Below, in pieces: positions 32,891 to 42,606 of a DNA stretch of 64,000 nucleotides (position 1 is the stretch's first letter; the number at the start of each line of letters is the position of its first letter). The position numbers were made by a program, and so were the translations under genes. The notes below the pieces were generated by a model that was given only the letters and a program-made list of their open reading frames with translations, searched no databases and was not told the DNA's origin. The DNA is from Candidatus Ozemibacter sibiricus. Its GTDB lineage: Bacteria > Muiribacteriota > Ozemobacteria > Ozemobacterales > Ozemobacteraceae. The stretch spans positions 1-64,000 of the forward strand of contig QOQW01000015.1 of assembly GCA_003327425.1 (NCBI GenBank), in the 5' to 3' direction.

Positions 32891-35170
32891 ATGACTGATC
32901 CTCAGACCTCTGTTGCTGCCCCGGAGGGCGCCATTGGCCCGGTAGACCCAGGGACAACGCCGACCGCCGCCGCTCCGTCCTCGCCGACGGCGGTGCCGCC
33001 GTCCTCCGCGGCCGGGCCCGCCGCCGGCAGCGGACCCGGCCGGTCGTTCGCGCTCTGGTTCGCCGTTCTGGCCATCGGCCTGGCCATGTATCTGCCGACG
33101 CTCCACCCGAGCATCACCTGGTACAATTCCGGAGAACTGGTGGCGGCCGCCATGACCCTCGACGTACCGCATCCGCCTGGGTATCCGCTGTTCACCCGGC
33201 TGGCCAATCTGGCCGTGCGGTTGCCGCTGGGCGGCGAACCGGCCTGGCGGGTCAACCTGCTTTCGGCGTTGTTGGGGGCGTCCGGAGCGGGGTTTTTCGC
33301 GCTCTGGCTGCACCGCGCCGGCCTGCCGGCGGCCGGCGCCCTGGCCATGGCCGTCTGGGCGATGGGGTTCGCCACCTTCTGGGAGCAGGCCACCAATGCG
33401 GAGGTCTATACGCTGGAGGTGCTGCTGCTGTCATTGTACCTGTGGGTCGGCTGGGGACCGACGGACGGTCGGTTCGGCCCGGGCCGGGCCTTCGCGCTGG
33501 GGTGTCTGACCACCCTGGGCATCGGGAACCGGCCGACCTTCGCGGTTCTGGCCCTGGCGCTGCTTCCTCGCTGGCAGGAGATCGGGCTGGGGAAGCGCCT
33601 CGATGGGCGAACCCTGGAGTGGGCGTTCCTGGGGGCCATGGTGGGCGGGCTGCCCACCCTCGATCTCTATCTGCGCCTGCAGAACCCCGAGCGGGTTCTG
33701 ATGGATCCCTTGGTCGGTCGTGGACTCGATGGGTTCTGGCGGGTGTTCACGGCGGCCGATTTCCGGAAAGCGCTGTTCGTATTTCCGCCGGGCGAGCTGC
33801 TGGCCCGGGCCTGGGCCTGGGTTCAGTTCATGGCCGGCGATGGCGGCCCCGCCCTGATCATTCTGCCAGGCCTGGCGCTCTGGCACCTGGCCAGGGGTGC
33901 CGATTCCCGCCCGGCGAGCGATGGCCAGGAACCGACGGCGGAGCAAAGTCCAGTCGAAGCGGCGCGAGCGGCGAGTCCCCGGTCTTGGCTCGCCGCCAGG
34001 TTGGAGCCGGCCATGCTGGCCTGCCTCTGGATCCTCCTGGTCAATTCGGGGTTCGTATTGAATTACAACGCCTTCGAGGCCCAGACCATGCTGCTGCCCA
34101 GCGTGCTGGCCCTCTGCGGGATGAGCGGGCTGGGGGTCGCCCGACTGACCGCGTCCCACCCTGCCCTTGGCGTCTTCATACTGTGCTTCGTGGCGGCCGG
34201 GGGCGTGCTGCTCGGCCACAGCCGCCTGACGCCGCGCGATCAGGAGGCCGTGCGCTGGGCCGCGCGCATGACGGCCGCCGTGCCGCGTGGCGCCACCCTG
34301 TTGGTCAGCAATGATGTCGAGTTCCGGCCCTTGTGGTATCTTCGCCTGGCCCACGGCTTCCGCCCGGATCTGACCTTCCGATTGATCGATGCACTGGGGC
34401 CTGAAGAGATCGAGGTCCTGCGGCAGGAAGTCCGCACCCGGCCGGTGCTGGGCAGCCTGGTCTATCCCCCCGACCTGCGTGCCCTCCTTCGCCCGCATTT
34501 CCTGCTCGAACCGGCCGGCTTCCTGACCCGCCTGCGACCGCTCGTGGCGGAAATTGTCGACGCGCCCCGGCCTGGCGGCTCCACCTTGCGCTTGAGCGAT
34601 GGGGGAACCCTGTCGGTCGATACGCCCCAGATCAAAACCTGGCCGATCGCGACTGCCGCCACCCAAGGGATCTCCGAAAGCCGTCTGCGGGCCGTGAGCT
34701 ACGACTATACGCTGTTCCCGGCGGGTGACTCGTCGTTCCAGCGGGTCATCGGGGCGTTCCTGGTCGACGCCGAAGGAAAGCCGCCCCAGTCCCGAGGGGT
34801 GCTGACCGCCTACGATCTTCACCGGGCCCTTGACATGCTGCCAGGCCCTCCGGCCCACCTGCAGCCGAACTACGGCCTCCGCCTGCATCGCGAATTCGTT
34901 CTGCCGGCCGACCTCCCCCCGGGCACATGGTCGCTTCGGCTCCTGGAGATCCCGATCGTCTCCACCTCGCCCGAAATCTTTCCGACAGGCCTCCCCGATG
35001 AGACGTTGTTGAACCTCGAAGGAGCCACCGAGGTCTTCCGCCTGGCGCATGGTCTGGGAGATCGCCCCCTGATACGGGCGGCCCCGACGTGGGAGCAGCT
35101 GGTCGCCGGGTGGCGTGCCCCCGACGGTGCCCCATCCTGGCTCGACCTGGGGCCGTTGTGGCTTGATTGA
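32891..35170 (+). CDS. DUF2723 / GT-C-like polytopic membrane protein
   Basis: 759 aa. A Pro/Ala/Ser-rich N-terminal tail (1-50) precedes about ten membrane helices. The family signature occurs after the first helix as NSGELVAAAMTLDVPHPPGY. In most relatives the first position is Asp (DSGE), the presumed catalytic or metal residue of GT-C glycosyltransferases; here it is Asn. From about 480 onward lies a large extracytoplasmic domain. The family is linked to lipid-linked sugar transfer (PMT-like), but the substitution makes activity uncertain. No Shine-Dalgarno sequence is evident before ATG 32891. It stands 61 nt after the cNMP-binding gene. Confidence 0.8.
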   Translation: MTDPQTSVAAPEGAIGPVDPGTTPTAAAPSSPTAVPPSSAAGPAAGSGPGRSFALWFAVLAIGLAMYLPTLHPSITWYNSGELVAAAMTLDVPHPPGYPLFTRLANLAVRLPLGGEPAWRVNLLSALLGASGAGFFALWLHRAGLPAAGALAMAVWAMGFATFWEQATNAEVYTLEVLLLSLYLWVGWGPTDGRFGPGRAFALGCLTTLGIGNRPTFAVLALALLPRWQEIGLGKRLDGRTLEWAFLGAMVGGLPTLDLYLRLQNPERVLMDPLVGRGLDGFWRVFTAADFRKALFVFPPGELLARAWAWVQFMAGDGGPALIILPGLALWHLARGADSRPASDGQEPTAEQSPVEAARAASPRSWLAARLEPAMLACLWILLVNSGFVLNYNAFEAQTMLLPSVLALCGMSGLGVARLTASHPALGVFILCFVAAGGVLLGHSRLTPRDQEAVRWAARMTAAVPRGATLLVSNDVEFRPLWYLRLAHGFRPDLTFRLIDALGPEEIEVLRQEVRTRPVLGSLVYPPDLRALLRPHFLLEPAGFLTRLRPLVAEIVDAPRPGGSTLRLSDGGTLSVDTPQIKTWPIATAATQGISESRLRAVSYDYTLFPAGDSSFQRVIGAFLVDAEGKPPQSRGVLTAYDLHRALDMLPGPPAHLQPNYGLRLHREFVLPADLPPGTWSLRLLEIPIVSTSPEIFPTGLPDETLLNLEGATEVFRLAHGLGDRPLIRAAPTWEQLVAGWRAPDGAPSWLDLGPLWLD

Positions 35171-35186
35171 TGGCACCCGCCGCACC

Positions 35187-35215
35187 TTGCAATTCCTGTT
35201 CTCTGCGACTATAAT
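35187..35215 (+). promoter_or_regulatory. Predicted sigma70 promoter for the GlyS-like gene
   Basis: TTGCAA (35187-35192), 17 nt spacer, TATAAT (35210-35215). The same hexamers and spacing occur at 60661-60689. The leader is about 32 nt and carries GAGGAGGT. Confidence 0.7.
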
Positions 35216-35252
35216 CCCCAGGATTCCGGGAACCCTCGGTTGAGGAGGTAGT

Positions 35253-37259
35253 GTGCCATCCAATCTATTGTTGGAGGCGGGATTCTGGGGTCTGCCCCCC
35301 GGTGTGGCCGGACGCGATCCCAAGGACATACCCGCCTGCATCGGCGAGCTTCTCGAAAAGGAGCGCCTGGGAACCGCCCGCATCCGGATCTGGTTCAGCG
35401 CCGCCCGGTTCGGAGTGCTGATCGAAGGACTGGCCGAAGCGCAAGCCGAAGTGACGACAGAAGTCAGAGGGCCCCGCGCCAGCCAGGCCTTCGACATCAA
35501 CCGGGTTCCGACCCCGGCGGCGACCGGGTTCGCCAATTCCCAGGGAGTGAGCATCAAGGATCTGGTCGTCCGAGAGGTCGACGGCGAAGCGTTCGTCTTC
35601 GCCCGGAAACTGCAGCCTGGCGGCCAGTTGGTGCATCTGCTGCCCCGGTTGGTGCCGTTGATTCTCGCCTCTCCAGCCTGGCGGGTCCCTCCCTGGAAGG
35701 CCGATGCGGCCCTGCCGCAACCTCCCGCCTACGTCTGCCTGTTGCTCGACGAGAAGGTGCCGACGTTTTCCGTGGAGGGGGTGCCGGCCGGCCGTGAGAT
35801 CGGGCTCCGCGAGGGGTTGACGTTCCGGCTGGTCCCGCTGGAGCGCCCGACCGACTATCCGAAAATCATGACCGACTGGGGCATCCTGCCCCTCCCGGTC
35901 GATCGGCAGAAGCGGCTGGAATCGGACATTCAGGCCGCCGTGTCGACCCTGGGAACGGCCCGCAAAGATAAGGCCCTCCTCGAGACGATCGCCTTCGAAC
36001 TGGAGAAGTCTTTTCCGTTCCTGCTCGACACCCCTCCCGAACTCCTCAGCCTGCCCACCGATCTGGCCCTCGAACTGCTCGCTCAGCCGCCTTCCTACAT
36101 TCCCTGCGAGAATGCCAAGGGCGAATGGTCTGGCACCTCCCTCGTCGGCATCAGCCCGTTTCGTCCGCCGAGTTCCGCCGAAGTGGCCGTGCGAGCCTCC
36201 GACCTGCGACGACGGATCGGAGCCCTGCGCAAAACCTGGCTCCAGGATGTGGAAAAACCTCTGGCCGACCGGGTCAACGATCTGAAGGCCCGCCCATCCC
36301 CAGACGGAATCGGAAGCCTCCACGATCATGCCCTGCGCGTCGCTCGTCGGGCCGGTCTCTTGAATCGCCTCCTGAACTGGAATGTCCCGGCCCCCCTTCT
36401 GGAAAAAGGAGTCATGTATTTTGCGGCCGGTCGGGCGATGGCCGTGGCCGAGCGCCTTCCGAGCCTCGCCCCGCGGCTGCCGCCGCTGGTCGCCGAAGCC
36501 CAGGCCGTCGAACCAGCATTGGTGGCGCTTCTCAAAGAGGTCGCTGCCTGCTGGGAGCCCAAAAGCAGCCTGCCGACCACCCCCACCGCCACGCTGATCC
36601 TGTTGGCCTGGCTCCTCAACCGGAGCCTGCCCGGCTCGCCCACCCGCGAAATCTCCCAGGAACGGATCCTGCACCTGCTCTGTTCCCGTGAGATCCGGCT
36701 CGATCTGGCCCGGTGCTTCACCCTCGAAGAAGATCCCCAGCCATTCGATGCCGAACCCTGGCGGGCCCTGGTCGAGAAACGCCTGCAAAAAGAAGGCATT
36801 TCGCGGGAGAAAGGGGAATGGCTGCTGCGGCAGCCTGGCCTTGACCCCGTGTCCCTTTTGCAAGCCTTGCGGGCCTGGCCCCAAGGCCCGCCGCCCGGGA
36901 TGGCGACCCTGGCCGCGCTCCGGAACCGGATCCGCTACCGGCTGCAGCAGGTCAAGATCGAATCGCTTCGGCTGACCGACGAGGGAGTGGCCTTCGCGTC
37001 CCTTGAACAGAAAGTCGCGGCCATGGAAGCGATGCCGACGGGAGCCTGGCCGGCCCTCTATGACAAACTGATGGAGGGAGTCGCCGAGATCGAGGTCGCC
37101 ATCAACAGTCTGCCTCCCGTCATCGATGAGACCTCTTCCCCCCTGGCCGGTCTCCTACGGCTGCTGCAGCGCGTCGCCACCCAGCTCGATCGCCTTCCCT
37201 ACCCTGAAGGGGGCGCGACGGCCTCGCCCCCGGCGAATGGGGCTCCGGCGGCGCCATGA
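35253..37259 (+). CDS. Divergent glycyl-tRNA synthetase beta-subunit homologue
   Basis: 668 aa, close to GlyS length (about 690), GTG start with SD GAGGAGGT. The whole GlyS architecture can be followed: an N-terminal strand LLLEAGFWGLPPG, the pattern RGPRASQAFDINRVPTPAAT then GFANSQGVS, YPKIMTDWG, SLPTDLALELL, LPTTPTATLILLAWLL, and the C-terminal helical anticodon-binding-like region. Yet the hallmark motifs are missing. IGTEELP has become AGFWGLP, the MRWG...RP segment is lost, the HD-like ADL..MVGEFPELQG stretch is unrecognisable, and GS.DPFALRR is absent. No alpha subunit gene (glyQ) is in the window. It is either an extremely diverged functional subunit or a repurposed paralogue. Confidence 0.75.
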   Translation: MPSNLLLEAGFWGLPPGVAGRDPKDIPACIGELLEKERLGTARIRIWFSAARFGVLIEGLAEAQAEVTTEVRGPRASQAFDINRVPTPAATGFANSQGVSIKDLVVREVDGEAFVFARKLQPGGQLVHLLPRLVPLILASPAWRVPPWKADAALPQPPAYVCLLLDEKVPTFSVEGVPAGREIGLREGLTFRLVPLERPTDYPKIMTDWGILPLPVDRQKRLESDIQAAVSTLGTARKDKALLETIAFELEKSFPFLLDTPPELLSLPTDLALELLAQPPSYIPCENAKGEWSGTSLVGISPFRPPSSAEVAVRASDLRRRIGALRKTWLQDVEKPLADRVNDLKARPSPDGIGSLHDHALRVARRAGLLNRLLNWNVPAPLLEKGVMYFAAGRAMAVAERLPSLAPRLPPLVAEAQAVEPALVALLKEVAACWEPKSSLPTTPTATLILLAWLLNRSLPGSPTREISQERILHLLCSREIRLDLARCFTLEEDPQPFDAEPWRALVEKRLQKEGISREKGEWLLRQPGLDPVSLLQALRAWPQGPPPGMATLAALRNRIRYRLQQVKIESLRLTDEGVAFASLEQKVAAMEAMPTGAWPALYDKLMEGVAEIEVAINSLPPVIDETSSPLAGLLRLLQRVATQLDRLPYPEGGATASPPANGAPAAP

Positions 37260-37325
37260 ACTCCTCCCTTCAATTTTCCTGCCAAACGAGGTAATCTTAT
37301 CCAACTTTTCTCATGAGGAAGGTCA

Positions 37326-39821
37326 ATGGACACCAACGATTCCCGCGCCAATTCACCGACTGATCCCCCCGCCACCCCCCCCGCCGCTTCGGGGGCCACT
37401 GCGGTTCATCCGTTGCTCCCACTGCGGGATGTAGTCGTCTTCCCCTACATGGTCGTCCCTCTCTTCGTCGGCCGGAAAAAATCGATCCGGGCCATCGAAG
37501 AGGCCATGATGAAAGACCGCAAGATCATCCTGTGCTCGCAGAAACAACCCAAGATCGACGACCCGACGATGGGCGACCTCTACGAGACCGGCACCATCGC
37601 CGAGATTCTGCAGCTTTTGAAACTGCCCGACGGCATCCTCAAGATCCTGGTCGAAGGAACGACCCGGGTCAAGATCAAGGCCTTCACCAAGACCGAGGAA
37701 TTCTTCGAGGTGCAGGTGACCGAGGTCGTGGTCGCCGATGTGAAGACGATCGAGATGCAGGCCTTGATGCGCAACGTCATCAGCCTGTTCGAGCAGTATG
37801 TCAAGATCAACAAGAAGATCCCGCTCGAAGTGATCATGGTCGCCAACAACGTCGACGAACCGGGTCGGCTGGCCGACATCATCACCGCCCACCTGACCCT
37901 CAAGGTCGAAGAGAAACAGGAGATCCTCGAAGCCTTCGATCCCAAGGTCCGCCTCGAGAAGATCGCGACCATCCTGAACCGCGAACTCGAGATCATGATG
38001 GTCGAGAAGAAGATCCGCGGCCAGGTGCGCAAGCAGATGGAGCAGATCCAGAAGGAGTACTATCTGCGCGAGCAGATGAAGGCCATCCAGAAGGAGCTGG
38101 GCGAAGGCGAGGAACGCGGCGAGGAGATCGAAGAGCTGAAGGAAGCGGTCGCCAAGGCCAAGATGCCCGAAGATGCCCGCACCAAAGCCGAGAAGGAGAT
38201 CGCCAAGCTGGCCAAGATGCCGCCCGGCTCGGCCGAGGCGACCGTCTCGCGCAACTACATCGACTGGCTGGTCTCGCTGCCCTGGTCGAAGGCTTCCAAA
38301 GACCGGATCGACCTCGAGAAATCGGAAAGCATCCTGGAGAAAGACCATTACGGGCTCAAGAAGGTCAAAGAGCGCATCCTCGAATATCTGGCCGTCTGCC
38401 GTCTGAAGAAATCGATCAAAGGCCCGATCCTGTGCCTGATCGGCCCGCCGGGCGTCGGCAAGACCAGCCTGGGCAAATCGATCGCCCGCTCGCTCAACCG
38501 CAAGTTCGCCCGCATCTCGCTGGGCGGCATGCGCGATGAGGCCGAGATCCGCGGGCACCGGCGCACCTACATCGGCGCCATGCCCGGCCGCATCATCCAG
38601 GCCTTGCGCGATACCGGCACCAAGAACCCCGTCATCCTGCTCGACGAGATCGACAAGATGGGCATGGACTTCCGGGGCGACCCCAGCGCGGCGCTGCTGG
38701 AAGCGCTCGATCCCGAGCAGAACCACAGCTTCAGCGACCACTACATCTCGACCCCGTTCGACCTGTCGAAGGTGCTGTTCCTGACGACGGCCAATGTGCC
38801 GCACACCATTCCGCCAGCGCTGAAAGATCGCCTCGAGATCGTGTTCCTGCCCGGATACACCGAAGACGAGAAAGTCGAGATCGCCAAGCGGTACCTGATC
38901 CCCAAGCAGCTCGAATCGAACGGCGTCAAAAAGTACAAGGTCACGATCGAGGAATCGGCCATCCGCAAGATCATCCGCGAATACACCCGGGAATCGGGGG
39001 TCCGCAACCTCGAACGCGAACTGGCTTCGGTCTGTCGCAAAATCGCTCGTCAGATCGTCACCGAGAGCAAGGAGAAATCGGAAGAACAGCTCCGACAGAA
39101 GTTCGAGGCCAATCCTCTGATCATCGATGACAAGAAGGTCGAATCCTATCTCGGCGTCCCGACCTACCACACCGACAAGAAGGAAGAACAGGATGAAATC
39201 GGGGTCGCGACCGGCCTCGCCTGGACGGAAGTAGGCGGCACCATCCTGCCGATCGAAGCGGCGGTCATGCCGGGCCGCGGCAAGATCATCCTGACCGGCT
39301 CGCTGGGCAACGTCATGAAGGAATCGGCGCATGCCAGCCTGTCCTTCTTGCGGTCCCGGGCGGCGCAACTCAAGATGCGCCCCATCGATTACGACAAGAT
39401 CGACCTCCACATCCACTTCCCCGAGGGCGGGGTGCCCAAGGATGGCCCCTCCGCCGGCATCGCCATCACCACCGCCATCTATTCCGCCCTCAATGAGGTA
39501 CCGGTCAGCCGCGATGTGGCCATGACCGGGGAGATCACCCTGCGAGGCAAGGTGCTGCCGGTCGGCGGCATCAAAGAAAAGCTGCTGGCCGCGCACCGCA
39601 ACAACATCACCACGGTCATCCTGTCCGAGGAGAATGAGAAAGACCTGTCAGAAATCCCCGAAGAGATCCGCAAAGCCATGACCATCCACCGGGTGAAGAA
39701 CTGGGAGGAGGTCATGAAGCTGGCCTTGAAAGGGGAGCCCAAAACCACCCCCCTGCGCTTCCCCAACTACCCCTTCGACAAGCCGGCCGCCCGGAAAGCG
39801 GCGCGCAAGGCCCGCTCCTGA
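37326..39821 (+). CDS. lon: ATP-dependent protease Lon
   Basis: 831 aa, standard. The N-terminal substrate domain opens [20 protein letters not shown], and a coiled coil covers about 190-290. The AAA+ module has Walker A GPPGVGKT (373-380) and an intact Walker B (VILLDEIDK). The protease domain has the catalytic Ser709 in DGPSAGIA and the GGIKEK lysine near 750. It degrades misfolded and regulatory proteins in the cytosol. SD GAGGAAGG before ATG 37326. The next gene, engB, follows after 14 nt, a common lon-engB pairing. An extra Pro/Ala-rich 25 residues precede the conserved start. Confidence 0.97.
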   Translation: MDTNDSRANSPTDPPATPPAASGATAVHPLLPLRDVVVFPYMVVPLFVGRKKSIRAIEEAMMKDRKIILCSQKQPKIDDPTMGDLYETGTIAEILQLLKLPDGILKILVEGTTRVKIKAFTKTEEFFEVQVTEVVVADVKTIEMQALMRNVISLFEQYVKINKKIPLEVIMVANNVDEPGRLADIITAHLTLKVEEKQEILEAFDPKVRLEKIATILNRELEIMMVEKKIRGQVRKQMEQIQKEYYLREQMKAIQKELGEGEERGEEIEELKEAVAKAKMPEDARTKAEKEIAKLAKMPPGSAEATVSRNYIDWLVSLPWSKASKDRIDLEKSESILEKDHYGLKKVKERILEYLAVCRLKKSIKGPILCLIGPPGVGKTSLGKSIARSLNRKFARISLGGMRDEAEIRGHRRTYIGAMPGRIIQALRDTGTKNPVILLDEIDKMGMDFRGDPSAALLEALDPEQNHSFSDHYISTPFDLSKVLFLTTANVPHTIPPALKDRLEIVFLPGYTEDEKVEIAKRYLIPKQLESNGVKKYKVTIEESAIRKIIREYTRESGVRNLERELASVCRKIARQIVTESKEKSEEQLRQKFEANPLIIDDKKVESYLGVPTYHTDKKEEQDEIGVATGLAWTEVGGTILPIEAAVMPGRGKIILTGSLGNVMKESAHASLSFLRSRAAQLKMRPIDYDKIDLHIHFPEGGVPKDGPSAGIAITTAIYSALNEVPVSRDVAMTGEITLRGKVLPVGGIKEKLLAAHRNNITTVILSEENEKDLSEIPEEIRKAMTIHRVKNWEEVMKLALKGEPKTTPLRFPNYPFDKPAARKAARKARS

Positions 39822-39835
39822 ACCGACCGCTCGCC

Positions 39836-40908
<1,073 letters not shown>

Positions 40909-40912
<4 letters not shown>

Positions 40913-42507
40913 ACCTCCGCGCCACCCGCGTCCTGCCTTTGACGATGGTCCTGTTGGCCTTGGCCGCCGCCGTCGGGGCGGGGCCGTCGGCCCGTCAGAT
41001 CGAGCGGAACATCAAGCAGGCCGTCGAACTCACGTTCTCCTCACCGGTGGAGTCAGCTCGCCTGTTCGAGACCTCCTTCCGACAAGCCCTCGACCTGACC
41101 CGCCCCCAGCTTCCCAAGGCCACCCGGGAACTGGGCTTCGCCCTGGCCAGCAAATGCCTGCATCCCAGTCTCTTCCCCGAGGTCCGGGTCGCCATGGATA
41201 CCAGCCTGGCCTTGTTCCCGAACGGCCGGTATCGCAAGCACATCCTGGTGCAACGCGCCCTGCTCGACTATGCGGAGGGTCGGTACGAGGATGCGGAACG
41301 CGGTCTGGCGGAAGCCGCACCGCATTTCACCGGCCGCGAACTGGCCAAATTCAAGACCTTGCAGATGAATGGTCTGTTCCTGGCCAGAAAATACGTCTCC
41401 GGCGGCGACCTGCTCGAATCCTGGCACGAGCAGAGGCCGTCCACCACGACCCGTCGCAATGTCAAGCGGTGGGCCGGCGCCGAGAAGCAGGTGCTCGCCG
41501 CCCTGGCCAAGGCCCAGGCGGGAGACCTCGACGCCTTCGCCACCGCGCGCGACCTGCAGGAAGCCGTGGCCTCCGGCTATTTCGTGAAGGAGGCGCCGGA
41601 GGCCGCCCAGCGCGCCCTCCAGCTCCGCGATGCGGTCAAACCGCGGAACCACGGCCAGGATGTCACCTGGTTGGGGTTGTCCCGCACCGCCTGGCATTCC
41701 CTGCCCGCCATTCTGCGCCACGGGAAATACCTGAACCTGCTCGAGTCCTTTCCCGAGGCAGATCCCGCCCTGCGGGGGCAGGTCATCCGCCAGTTGTGGC
41801 TGATCTGCCGGTACGAGCTGGACCGCCCCAGCGAGGCGGACCGCTGGCTGGCCCGGCTCGCCGAAGTGCCCGGGTTCGCCCAGATCGCCGAGCTGGAAAA
41901 AGCGCTGGCCGAGGTGACCGAGCCCTCTCTGGCCACTCCCCAGGGCCAGGAGCTCATGCAGCGCATCGAAGCCTGCCGCGACCTCTTCCCCTATGACAAT
42001 GGGGTGCTGCCCGTGATCGACCTCGATTTCGTGCGCGAGGTACGAATGCTGACCGAGCTCCTGTCGGGGCGCACGGAAAGTCTGGCCCACCGGGTCCAGC
42101 GGACCCGCTCATCCTGGAAGGTCCGCTCCGTTCCGGTCCACTTGCTCTACCTCATCGCTGCCGACCAGAAGCTTGCCGCCTACGAGGAATACCAAAAGCT
42201 GATACCCACTCTGGCCGCCCGCGACCGCCGCATGGTCAAGGATTTTCTCTTCCCGCTCTACAAGCAGCCTACCCCGCAAGAACGGCAACTGCTCAGCGCG
42301 TTCGCGGCCGCCGAGGTCTTCCCGACCCTGGCCATCGATCGCCTGTTGAGCGTTTTGTCATTGTTGCCCCCCCAGCGACCGGTCCAGGTCAACCACGCCC
42401 TGGCCTTGCTGGCCGAACTGTACCAGAAGCACCGCAACTACGTCGAAGCCCAGTCGGTCTGGACGACCTTGCGCACCCTCTACCCATCGAGCGTCTGGAT
42501 CCGCTGA
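40909..42507 (+). CDS. Secreted helical-repeat (TPR-like) protein
   Basis: 532 aa with a signal peptide (about 1-24, ending AVGAG). The rest is entirely helical with TPR-like hairpins, for example residues about 110-150, HILVQRALLDYAEGRYEDAE. There is no catalytic motif. The start overlaps the engB stop (ATGA), an odd pairing of a cytosolic ribosome factor with an exported protein that probably reflects promoter sharing. Likely periplasmic scaffold. Function unknown. Confidence 0.7.
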
Positions 42508-42606
42508 CCGGCGCGAACGTTTTCCAGGGCGGGGGAGGGGGAACCCCGACCCTGGCGGCCACGGAGCGAGCCGAACGTCGATTCACCCCTGCATCGGAGG
42601 CCTGAC

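Noticed and set aside
33431-35557. 708-codon minus-strand frame opposite the GT-C-like gene
   Set aside because: It also covers the promoter and 5' end of the GlyS-like gene. Composition is Gln/Gly/Arg-rich and typical of antisense GC-rich DNA.
37353-39596. 747-codon minus-strand frame opposite lon
   Set aside because: Antisense to an unmistakable Lon. It has biased Asp/Leu/His composition and no motifs.
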